A stretch of DNA of 11,631 nt from an uncultured Clostridia bacterium (GTDB lineage: Bacteria; Bacillota; Clostridia; Oscillospirales; Ruminococcaceae). The notes beneath the pieces are model-generated. The model searched no databases, had not been told where the DNA came from, and was given only the letters and a program-made list of their open reading frames with translations. Location: NCBI GenBank assembly GCA_947302065.1, contig CAMYUO010000019.1:1-11631 (forward strand), in the 5' to 3' direction. The position numbers and the translations under genes were made by a program. Each line of letters begins with the position of its first letter. Within the stretch, counting starts at the first letter, position 1. Below are positions 5,846-11,631 of this stretch, piece after piece.

Positions 5846-6493
5846 TTACCTCCTGTTTAAGATTGTAATTGTGCAACTGTTCCGATTTTGTTTTCTTTGC
5901 TTCTGTAGAAAAAAATGCCGTGTGACCATATATCCGACAAGCCCTGAAGCTATACCGATCACCATGCCTGCAACCACATCGCTGGGATAATGAACGCAGC
6001 GTATGATCCTTGAGCAGCCTACGATAACGGGAATAATGAACAATGCCCATGCCCATTTTTTCTTTTCCTTGAGAAGTACGGCTGCCAGTGCGGTGAAGAT
6101 AAGGAAATTAACTGATGTATGACCGGAGGGGAAAGCCGGATCATTTTCAAGGAATCCGCCCGCTTTGGTCCAGTGAGCATTATAGGTATCCCAGAACGGA
6201 GTGTTCTGTAAGGTAACGTAAGGTCTGTCTCTTCCGACGGCAAATTTGACCGCCTCCATAGATACAAGACCAACAATGAATGCAACTATCATTGCTACTC
6301 CGTATTTTCTTGTCTTTTTCGGAAAGCAGAGGAGCAGGGAAACAACGCCGTAGATCGTGTATCCCAGGCTGTCGCCCGTGTATTGACAGAAGTTTGCTAT
6401 TGCGATCGTAAAGCCGTTTTGAAACCACCATATAAACTTGTATACGGCCGTATCAAAACCGAAAAATAACAGATCGATCATTGTTCCCAACAT
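5846..6493 (-). CDS. PAP2-family membrane phosphatase
   Basis: A 215-residue integral membrane phosphatase of the PAP2 superfamily, which removes phosphate from lipid phosphates such as phosphatidate, diacylglycerol pyrophosphate or undecaprenyl pyrophosphate. All three signature motifs are present: KFAVGRDRP (about 83-91), PSGH (122-125) and SR-(5)-H-(3)-D (161-172), including the catalytic histidines. About five to six membrane segments surround them, and the C-terminal tail is basic. The ATG at 6493 was preferred (AAGGAG with an 11-base spacer) over a TTG at 6502, which would sit only two bases from that site. It is first in an operon with the helical secreted protein, transcribed from a promoter with a SARP-like direct repeat at 6566-6583. 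The substrate cannot be told from sequence. Confidence 0.93.
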   Translation of the reverse strand: MLGTMIDLLFFGFDTAVYKFIWWFQNGFTIAIANFCQYTGDSLGYTIYGVVSLLLCFPKKTRKYGVAMIVAFIVGLVSMEAVKFAVGRDRPYVTLQNTPFWDTYNAHWTKAGGFLENDPAFPSGHTSVNFLIFTALAAVLLKEKKKWAWALFIIPVIVGCSRIIRCVHYPSDVVAGMVIGIASGLVGYMVTRHFFLQKQRKQNRNSCTITILNRR

Positions 6494-6548
6494 ATTTATC
6501 AAGACTCCTTTCGATTCTTTCTTTGTAAGCTCTGTTTAGCTTGATCAT

Positions 6549-6583
6549 ATAATACAACACCCATCCTTGCAAAATCATTGCAA
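6549..6583 (-). promoter_or_regulatory. Promoter with SARP-like direct repeats, PAP2 operon
   Basis: Read on the - strand: TTGCAAT (6583-6577), a 4-bp spacer GATT, TTGCAAG (6572-6566), 11 bp, then -10 TATTAT (6554-6549). No -35 hexamer is present at the normal distance. The heptamer pair has an 11-bp period and the same distance to the -10 as at 9962-9996 and 11401-11435. Confidence 0.7.
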
Positions 6584-6905
6584 ATGATGGGGCTGGCAAA
6601 AAACTTTTTTGATATAGGCAAAACCGCACATCCGTTCGGAAAAGCAGCGGGTGCAGCACCTTATCTGCAAACAGATGCCATAGCTGAAAAAATCAGCAGT
6701 ATGCTTGACATCTTCCGCCCGCTGTACTATAATGATGACAGCATCAGCGAAGGAGCGAACTGAAATGACTTGCTTTAACGCTTACACTCTGCATAGCGGA
6801 GAATTGCAAGTCTCGTCCCCGCAGAAGAGATCCATATTGTGCTGTGTGCAGATAATTCGGAGAGCCATTTCAGGGAGCTTGCTTAGTTACCGGTCCTTGA
6901 CATAA
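6578..6905 (+). pseudogene. Possible decayed gene remnants
   Basis: On the + strand a 61-codon frame (6578-6763) is followed, after a good GAAGGAG site (about 6750-6756), by an ATG at 6764 whose frame starts MTCFNAYTLHSGEL. A second frame from about 6809 reads LVPAEEIHIVLCADNSES and stops at 6886, looking more protein-like than the original frame after that point. This is compatible with the end of one gene and the frameshifted start of another. No family is recognised, the first frame begins inside the PAP2 operator, and chance is a real alternative. Confidence 0.25.
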
Positions 6906-6945
6906 GAAACACCGTCTGCACACGGCAGGCGGTGTTTCTTATGTC
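6899..6945. repeat. Long near-perfect inverted repeat
   Basis: GACATAAGAAACACCG (6899-6914) pairs perfectly with 6930-6945; the stem then continues through a T-G pair and CTGC/GCAG around the loop ACACG, about 21 bp in all. No T tail follows on either strand that would make it an ordinary terminator. Confidence 0.6.
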
Positions 6946-7002
6946 GGCGTGACCATAGATCAGATCATAGTTACAAAAAGACATCTGACTATCCCGCCGA
7001 CA
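6942..7002. repeat. Second inverted repeat abutting the first
   Basis: TGTCGGCG (6942-6949) pairs with CGCCGACA (6995-7002). Inside it, ATAGATCAGAT and ATCTGACTAT are imperfectly complementary. It shares four bases with the preceding hairpin, so the two structures could be alternatives. Confidence 0.4.
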
Positions 7003-7040
7003 CACCACACATATTCCTTAAACAAAAGGCTTTTTATCTT

Positions 7041-7079
7041 GCTGTGCTATCCCCCGCCGGAGGCGGGGGATAGCACAGC
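7041..7079. repeat. Perfect 18-bp palindrome with 3-base loop
   Basis: GCTGTGCTATCCCCCGCC (7041-7058), loop GGA, and its exact reverse complement (7062-7079). It is more GC-rich than its surroundings and lies between the convergent remnants and the kinase gene ending at 7154. Neither side has a T run, so a REP-like repeat or element end fits better than a standard terminator, though it could still stop kinase transcription. Confidence 0.7.
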
Positions 7080-7153
7080 GTTGGTCTAATTGCCGTAATC
7101 TCCTAAATAAGGTGTTTGAAAATGGTGTGTCAAAGGGATAACCATATAAACAA

Positions 7154-8827
7154 TTAAGCAGTCCCTGTATCAGCATCGCTGCCCTTGTCCTTCGGGATAA
7201 TGACCCTTGCCGTTGTCCCTTCACCGATGACGCTTGTTATCACCACATCGGCATTGCAAAGGTCTTTAAGGCGCTTTCTTGTGTTCTCTATGCCGATATG
7301 CGAGCGCCCGTCCTCTTTCCTCGGGGCATCGGCATCAAAGCCTACACCGTCATCCGCAACGGTAACTATGAACGCATCCCCGGTCTCTTCCGAAGATATC
7401 GTGATCGTTCCGCCCTTTTTCTTCTGACCTACTCCGTGCTTGACTGCATTCTCGACAATAGGCTGTATGCTCAGCAGCGGTATCTCGAAATCCATTGTAC
7501 GGATATCATAAACGATATTCAGCTTTTTCCCGAACCGGAGCTTTTCGATATACAGATACTTTTTCAGATGCTCTATCTCTTTTTCAAACGGGACCGGAGC
7601 AGTCTGCTTCAGCGAGTCCATATTGCACCGGATGTAATCCGAAAACTCGACAATAGCCTCCTGCGCCTTTTCCGGGTCAAGGGTGCAGAGCATTGCTATA
7701 GAGCTTAACGCATTGTACATAAAGTGCGGCCTTATCTGCGACACCATTATCTGCACCTTAGCTTCGTAAAGCTCCTTTTCAGCACGCTCGTGCGCAGCTG
7801 CGATACGGATGTTCTTCTTGGTGTAGTTGTCTATCTCCAGCGCCATATCAGAAATGGAATCGGCAAGGAACTGCAGCTCGTTGTTCTCTTTTATGTCGTA
7901 CATTTTTGAAACTATCTCGGAACTTTTCTTGTTCACGGTATAGTCGATTATCGCTTTTTGTATCTTAACCGTGGGCCTGACAGATCTGCGGTACAGTACC
8001 ATAAGTATTATCACCATTACCAGCAGTATTCCGCCGATACTGAGTATAAGCGCTGAGTTTATCGAGGTAAGTGCCGAGGAGTGTATCTCGTCCCAGTCGT
8101 ACACCAGTCCGATCACGCCGCGCATCTTGCCGTTGCAGAATATGGGCTTGTATCCGATGTAGTATCTGCCTTTGTTCGGAATATTTGACGAGCGTTCAAA
8201 CACGATCTGATCTGAGTTGCTTTGCAGGATATTATCTAAAACAGGGTGATCTGAGATGTCATAATGATCCCCCAATTCCTTGTGCGTATCTATCTTGCCG
8301 GACTGATAGATAACCATTCCGCGGTGATCCTCGGTCATATCCATAACAAAAACGCAGTCCAGATTGCTTTCGTCAACGTAGTTCGAGGTAAACATTACCT
8401 TTTCTTTAAGGGTCTCATTTGCAAGGACCTTTGCGATGTTATGAGGCAGTCTGTCATACCATGATTTGTAAGGGTAGTCATCGTCAAGGTGATTCGTATA
8501 ATAATCATAGAGCGTTGCCTGTTCCTCATCACTAAGCTGTTCTAACGACTCCTCGGGATATCTCTCCCAGAAGTCAAAGCAGAAGGTCAGAGTGTAGTCG
8601 CCCTCTCTCGGCTCCTCCAGCAAAAAGTACTTATCGTATATTCGGTTGAGCAGATATTCCATATGTGCATTCTGAGCATCAAGGTAGGAGTTGGTGACAG
8701 AGTGATAGACCACCCACGAGATACCTGCGATAAGCAAAACAAACAGCGGCAGCAGCACTGCTCCGATCTGAAACAGCAGCGTTTTTTTTACCTTTTTTGG
8801 ATTCAGCTTCAGCTTTTTTTCACTCAT
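7154..8827 (-). CDS. LytS/YesM-type sensor histidine kinase with extracytoplasmic sensor domain
   Basis: A 557-residue membrane kinase. A basic N terminus precedes TM1 (about 17-41); residues 43-255 form an outer sensor of Cache-like size and layout, including RYYIGYKPIF and GVIGLVYDWDEI near its end; TM2 spans about 257-279. A HAMP-like linker and coiled coil lead to SQIRPHFMYNALS with phosphoacceptor His368. The ATPase domain has IVENAVKHG (Asn460), DDGVGF (492-497) and IGIENTRKRL (511-520), all intact. The ATG at 8827 was chosen because a GGGGGG-type ribosome site (8837-8842) lies nine bases upstream and it follows a consensus promoter; a GTG at 8854 has no such site. The regulator gene lies upstream on the same strand, but each gene has its own promoter. 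It probably senses a small extracellular ligand, identity unknown. Confidence 0.94.
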   Translation of the reverse strand: MSEKKLKLNPKKVKKTLLFQIGAVLLPLFVLLIAGISWVVYHSVTNSYLDAQNAHMEYLLNRIYDKYFLLEEPREGDYTLTFCFDFWERYPEESLEQLSDEEQATLYDYYTNHLDDDYPYKSWYDRLPHNIAKVLANETLKEKVMFTSNYVDESNLDCVFVMDMTEDHRGMVIYQSGKIDTHKELGDHYDISDHPVLDNILQSNSDQIVFERSSNIPNKGRYYIGYKPIFCNGKMRGVIGLVYDWDEIHSSALTSINSALILSIGGILLVMVIILMVLYRRSVRPTVKIQKAIIDYTVNKKSSEIVSKMYDIKENNELQFLADSISDMALEIDNYTKKNIRIAAAHERAEKELYEAKVQIMVSQIRPHFMYNALSSIAMLCTLDPEKAQEAIVEFSDYIRCNMDSLKQTAPVPFEKEIEHLKKYLYIEKLRFGKKLNIVYDIRTMDFEIPLLSIQPIVENAVKHGVGQKKKGGTITISSEETGDAFIVTVADDGVGFDADAPRKEDGRSHIGIENTRKRLKDLCNADVVITSVIGEGTTARVIIPKDKGSDADTGTA

Positions 8828-8870
8828 GATCCCGTTCCCCCCTAAGACCTGCACTGCGTTTCACAGCTAA

Positions 8871-8899
8871 ATTATATCATCTGACTCTGCTCCTGTCAA
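8871..8899 (-). promoter_or_regulatory. Consensus sigma-A promoter of the second kinase gene
   Basis: Read on the - strand: TTGACA (8899-8894), 17 bp, TATAAT (8876-8871), with an extended TGA directly before the -10. All twelve hexamer bases match consensus. Start near 8864 gives a leader of about 37 bases. No direct-repeat box is present. Confidence 0.85.
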
Positions 8900-8946
8900 G
8901 AAGGACCCCTTATGCAAACAAGCAGAGACAGCTCGGTAAAATCAGC

Positions 8947-8988
8947 AAACGCATATCTCCCCGTGCTCAGACAGGAGAATATGCGTTT
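8947..8988 (-). terminator. Probable terminator between the SARP regulator and the kinase
   Basis: AAACGCATATCTCC (8947-8960) pairs with GGAG-A-ATATGCGTTT (8974-8988), about 14 bp with one bulge, located 30-70 bases after the regulator stop. The T run is better on the + strand (TTTTTGTTTT); on the - strand TTTGCTGATTTT follows. Confidence 0.55.
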
Positions 8989-9019
8989 TTGTTTTCCGGG
9001 GCTGCACGCCGTCTTATTA

Positions 9020-9808
9020 TCAGTAAAGGTCCTCGTCGAACAGGAAATCCGCCCAGTAATACTGGCTCATATACTCGTTCTGATAAGAATTCACCGCACC
9101 GGCATCCAGCTGCTTGAAGCGGTAATAGTCACAGTCAAGCACCTCCGGGTTTACTGCAAAGGCATTGTATGTGTGTATAAGCGCTGCCTCTGCGCCGACG
9201 TTCTTCAGGCTTTTTTTGAGAGCATATATGTAGGTCTGCATAAGGTTTTGATTTTTTTCGTCATACGGCTCGTCCTCGAAAAGTGCGGCAAATATCTCCC
9301 GCGAGGTACACGATGCCCCCTGCTTATGCACCAGATAGGCAAACATCTCCTTTGCCTTGCTTCGCACAAACTTTACGTGCTCACCGTCCGGCGTGAACAC
9401 ATCAAAATTGCCAAAGCACTGCACACGCAAAAGAGCATCGCTTTTCGGCACGATAGGAAAGCGAAGATCGGCAAGCTCCTTTTCGACCTTGGCCTTGGAG
9501 ACAGGCTTCATTATATATCCGCTTGCGTGCATATTCATAGCGTCGCCTGCATATTCCGAAAAGCCCGTTACAAAGATGATATTCATTTTGGGATTGATCT
9601 CCTTGAGCTTTTTTGCGACCTCAACGCCGTTCATTCCTCTCATGTGAATATCAAGGAAGGCAATGTCGCAGCCGTTTTTCTCGGCGTCCGTTATAAGCTC
9701 ATCCTGATCGTCAAAAGCGGTAACGTCCGCATCGGGCTTTGCTTTTTTGATCGAAAGCTCCAGCATCTGCAATGCCAGCTCCTCATCGTCAAGGCAGAGT
9801 ATCCTCAT
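9020..9808 (-). CDS. SARP-family response regulator (receiver plus winged helix)
   Basis: A 262-residue regulator, the likely partner of the kinase at 7154-8827. The receiver domain (1-118) has Asp8/Asp9, phosphoacceptor Asp53 in FLDIHMRG, Thr81 and Lys101 in KP. From about 126 a winged-helix domain of the SARP/OmpR type begins with VQCFGNFDVFTPDG, continues with the RSKAKEMFAYLV helix and the recognition region around 167-200, and ends near NAFAVNPEVLDCDYYRF. It stops soon after the start of what would be a BTAD domain, the normal length for receiver-SARP regulators of clostridia. The ATG at 9808 was chosen because CCTCCT (AGGAGG, 9818-9823) is nine bases away. SARP proteins activate promoters through direct repeats with 11-bp period; three such promoters lie in this window. 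Confidence 0.93.
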   Translation of the reverse strand: MRILCLDDEELALQMLELSIKKAKPDADVTAFDDQDELITDAEKNGCDIAFLDIHMRGMNGVEVAKKLKEINPKMNIIFVTGFSEYAGDAMNMHASGYIMKPVSKAKVEKELADLRFPIVPKSDALLRVQCFGNFDVFTPDGEHVKFVRSKAKEMFAYLVHKQGASCTSREIFAALFEDEPYDEKNQNLMQTYIYALKKSLKNVGAEAALIHTYNAFAVNPEVLDCDYYRFKQLDAGAVNSYQNEYMSQYYWADFLFDEDLY

Positions 9809-9888
9809 TGTCCTGTTCCTCCTTTGCAGGCAGCCTGTTTTATCGGCTATTGTCACTGTGTACAGCCTCGTTGCTTTATTCCGATTTT

Positions 9889-9917
9889 ATTATATCACTT
9901 GAAAAGGTCAGAGTCAA
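9889..9917 (-). promoter_or_regulatory. Sigma-A promoter of the SARP regulator gene
   Basis: Read on the - strand: TTGACT (9917-9912), 17 bp, TATAAT (9894-9889), again with TGA before the -10. It is divergent from the PI-PLC promoter, whose operator begins about 45 bp further upstream, and has no direct-repeat box of its own. Confidence 0.8.
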
Positions 9918-9961
9918 GGAGCTTTGTCTGTGTGTCCGTATTTTTTAATCTCCTCATTCCC

Positions 9962-9996
9962 TTGCAAGGATATTGCAAGGGTCGGTATGGTATATT
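9962..9996 (+). promoter_or_regulatory. Promoter with SARP-like direct repeats, PI-PLC gene
   Basis: TTGCAAG (9962-9968), spacer GATA, TTGCAAG (9973-9979), 11 bp (GGTCGGTATGG), then TATATT (9991-9996), with an overlapping TATTAT at 9993-9998. No -35 hexamer is visible. The stretch GCAAGGATA-(1)-TGCAAGGGTCGGTATG is shared almost base for base with the promoter at 11401. Confidence 0.75.
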
Positions 9997-10071
9997 ATGA
10001 TCACAGCAAGGGGAATACCCCGGACAAACAGTGTGATAAACACAGTATCAAAGTAAAAAAGGAGAATTGTT

Positions 10072-11262
10072 ATGAAAAGAAACACATTTATCGGAAAAAC
10101 GATCGGCAGACTGGCAGCGGCCGCAGTATCTGCTGTTATGATCGCAAGTTCATTATCATTCGGCGCATCTGCTCAGACCTTCGACACCAAATACGGCACC
10201 AAGGAAATCGAAAGCAGCAGCTGGATGAGTGCTCTGCCGGACGACATAAAGATCAGCGACATGAGCATTCCCGGAGCGCACGATGCCTCGACAAGAAATG
10301 TTATTATCGGAATGGGTCATTTTGCACAGACGCAGTATTTTTACATCAATGAGCTGCTCGAAATCGGTGTAAGATACTTTGATCTGCGGGTTTGCTGTGA
10401 TGATAACGGCGTACTGTATATGTGCCACGGGAAAGTCAATTGTTATAATTGCGCAGACTGCAGGATGACTCTTGGTGACGTTTTCGCACAAATGAGGAAT
10501 TTTCTCAGAGACAACCCAAGTGAAACGATACTTCTTCAGGTGAAATGCGACCGCTATGATAACAATGCACAAAATGAGACCTGGAACTTTTTAAAGGATA
10601 TGGCTGACGGCGGAGAGCTGTATTACGGCGACCATGTTCCCACACTCGGCGAGGTAAGAGGCAAGATGTATTTGTTCAGCAGACTTGACTTCGGAGAAAC
10701 GACTCAGAAGGATAAGTTTATGACTTTCGAGGATGGCAACATTTTTAAATTCCGCAGCTGGGGAATTGATGTACACAATTTCAGCGGTGGAAATACCGAA
10801 GAAAAAACTCTGGATGAGACTGCATACGGCGGGGTGCATAATTGCGTAGTAAATACGGAGGATATGTATGATGTTCCCAAAGCCGAGAAATGGGAATATG
10901 TTTACAACTCTCTAGTGGGGCCCCACAATGCAGCATACTACTCAGACGCAGGAAAAGATGTGGGTCTGGATACATTCAACATCATCTATGCGAGCATGAG
11001 CTATCAGAACTGGTATGAAGTTGCATTAAGAGTGATCCATCCGTTTTACAATCTGTTCAGCGATAAAGAGGCCATGGTATGGCCGAAAGAAGGTGCAGAT
11101 TACATCAATCCAAAGCTCAGAGCTCTTTTGGAGCATAACCCGACCCTTTATACAGGCTGCCTTGTTTGCGACTATATTGATAGATCTCTTTCGCAGGATA
11201 TTTATATGACAAACTTCATTGACCCGGCTGACTGCTCGTTCGGATATACCGGATCCTGGTGA
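10072..11262 (+). CDS. Secreted PI-PLC-like phosphodiesterase
   Basis: A 396-residue exported enzyme of the bacterial phosphatidylinositol-specific phospholipase C family, which cleaves the phosphodiester of phosphatidylinositol (in some members GPI anchors) to diacylglycerol and cyclic inositol phosphate. Residues 1-34 are a signal peptide ending ASA. The X-domain motifs are present in order: SIPGAHDAST with the first catalytic His70 and Asp71, GVRYFDLRV with Arg106, and YMCHGK with the second catalytic His119, then FLRDNPSETILLQVK. A C-terminal aspartate near VCDYID (367-370) may complete the site. The core carries several cysteines (CYNCADC, 124-130), more than the Bacillus enzyme. The ATG at 10072 follows GGAG with a seven-base gap. 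It has its own promoter with a SARP-like box and its own terminator. Substrate specificity is inferred from family only. Confidence 0.92.
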   Translation: MKRNTFIGKTIGRLAAAAVSAVMIASSLSFGASAQTFDTKYGTKEIESSSWMSALPDDIKISDMSIPGAHDASTRNVIIGMGHFAQTQYFYINELLEIGVRYFDLRVCCDDNGVLYMCHGKVNCYNCADCRMTLGDVFAQMRNFLRDNPSETILLQVKCDRYDNNAQNETWNFLKDMADGGELYYGDHVPTLGEVRGKMYLFSRLDFGETTQKDKFMTFEDGNIFKFRSWGIDVHNFSGGNTEEKTLDETAYGGVHNCVVNTEDMYDVPKAEKWEYVYNSLVGPHNAAYYSDAGKDVGLDTFNIIYASMSYQNWYEVALRVIHPFYNLFSDKEAMVWPKEGADYINPKLRALLEHNPTLYTGCLVCDYIDRSLSQDIYMTNFIDPADCSFGYTGSW

Positions 11263-11322
11263 AAACAGCCTTCAAATGCGACATATATGACGAATTTCAA
11301 CAGATAAATACAGTTATCAGAC

Positions 11323-11356
11323 CCGGTCTGTGCTTCAAAGCGCAGGCCGGTTTTTT
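11323..11356 (+). terminator. Terminator of the PI-PLC gene
   Basis: CCGGTCTGTGC (11323-11333), loop TTCAAA, GCGCAGGCCGG (11340-11350): an 11-bp stem with two G-U pairs followed by six T. Confidence 0.88.
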
Positions 11357-11400
11357 ATCTCCGGAAAAATTTTTTCAGCTTTTTTGAAAATCACAGAATA

Positions 11401-11435
11401 GTGCAAGGATAATGCAAGGGTCGGTATGTTATTAT
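11401..11435 (+). promoter_or_regulatory. Promoter with SARP-like direct repeats, small-peptide genes
   Basis: GTGCAAG (11401-11407), spacer GATA, ATGCAAG (11412-11418), 11 bp (GGTCGGTATGT), then TATTAT (11430-11435). Heptamer period, distance to the -10 and the GGTCGGTATG spacer match the PI-PLC promoter. Confidence 0.75.
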
Positions 11436-11482
11436 ACAGTCAGACCAAAGGAAATAACAAATCTGTAAAGGAGGTGGACCGG

Positions 11483-11557
11483 ATGATCTCATTTCTCGGT
11501 GCTTGTGCCGGTGCGGCACTTATCGGAGCGATAGTTTATGCTATCAGCAGTATCTGA
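11483..11557 (+). CDS. 24-residue hydrophobic peptide, MISF type, copy 1
   Basis: A very short gene with full expression signals: the SARP-like promoter at 11401, a perfect AAAGGAGGTG site (11467-11476) six bases before the ATG, and a stop at 11555. The peptide begins MISFLGACAGAALIGA, continues IVYAISSI, and is one apolar helix with small-residue spacing (GACAGAA, IGAI) that suits membrane insertion or helix packing. It has no charged residue and no separate leader, so it could be a membrane-active or signalling peptide, a leaderless bacteriocin-like peptide or a small membrane subunit. It is too short for usual gene callers. The similar start of the next gene argues that it is real. Function is not known. 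Confidence 0.65.
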   Translation: MISFLGACAGAALIGAIVYAISSI

Positions 11558-11597
11558 GCATATAAAAATGCAATTGATAAGAAAGGAGCGATAGTAA

Positions 11598-11631
11598 ATG
11601 ATCAGCTTTTGCATTCTTGGAGTCGGACTGT
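11598..11631 (+). CDS. Hydrophobic small peptide, MISF type, copy 2 (cut by window end)
   Basis: An ATG at 11598 is preceded nine bases upstream by AAAGGAG (11582-11588). The eleven complete codons visible read MISFCILGVGL, matching the first peptide in MISF and in the Cys/Gly-containing apolar run. It lies 40 bases after the stop of copy 1 with no terminator between, so the two are presumably one transcript from the promoter at 11401. The gene runs off the window and its length is unknown. Confidence 0.6.
   Translation, partial: MISFCILGVGL

Noticed and set aside
6804..6810. Single TTGCAAG at 6804-6810
   Set aside because: No second heptamer at 11 bp and no -10 at the right distance, so it is not counted as a regulator site.
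7085..7144. 19-codon - strand frame after the second kinase, ending in GDYGN
   Set aside because: No ribosome site before the ATG and no sign of conservation; considered as a signal peptide gene and dropped.
8912..10000. Long + strand open frame of 362 codons
   Set aside because: It is antisense to the SARP regulator, whose receiver and winged-helix motifs are unmistakable; the frame also crosses two promoters.

Overview
The window reads as chromosomal DNA of a gut or rumen clostridium, most likely a Ruminococcus-like member of the Oscillospiraceae. This is inferred from moderate GC, strong AGGAGG ribosome sites, consensus sigma-A promoters, LytS-type kinases and Gram-positive signal peptides. 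No marker gene fixes the species.

Layout. (1) 8-1896, + strand: a LytS-type histidine kinase with a multi-pass membrane domain, overlapping by four bases a response regulator whose output domain is an XRE/Cro-type helix-turn-helix. (2) 1897-2398: no protein gene; a terminator, a candidate operator, a strong promoter driving a likely structured small RNA of about 180 nt with its own terminator, a MITE-like inverted repeat, and the terminator of the next gene. (3) 2399-3280, - strand: a secreted protein with three copies of the decapeptide KHPGE[S/A]G[Y/C]NY. Its upstream region shares a 12-base motif with the upstream region of the small RNA. (4) 3503-4443: a DUF2809 membrane protein, a 5'-truncated tRNA-Asn and the C-terminal stub of a large serine recombinase, which together look like a scar of an integrated element. 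(5) 4449-6493, - strand: a PAP2 phosphatase followed by an unrecognised helical secreted protein. (6) 6494-7153: a promoter with a direct-repeat box, possible gene remnants and three long inverted repeats. (7) 7154-9808, - strand: a second LytS-type kinase and a SARP-family response regulator, each with its own near-perfect sigma-A promoter. (8) 10072-11262, + strand: a secreted PI-PLC-like phosphodiesterase. (9) 11483 to the window end: tandem, very small hydrophobic peptide genes starting MISF, the second cut by the window edge.

The main observation concerns regions 5-9. Three promoters (PAP2/helical protein, PI-PLC-like enzyme, small peptides) lack a -35 box. Instead each carries two TTGCAAG-like heptamers spaced by 4 bp (11-bp period), ending exactly 11 bp before a TATTAT-type -10. 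This is the geometry SARP activators use, and a SARP-type response regulator with a sensor kinase sits between the targets. I infer a local regulon in which an extracellular or envelope signal switches on a secreted lipid hydrolase, a membrane lipid phosphatase, a secreted helical protein of unknown function and tiny membrane-active-looking peptides. The first two-component system may in the same way control the small RNA and the KHPGE-repeat protein, but that link rests on one shared motif and is weaker.
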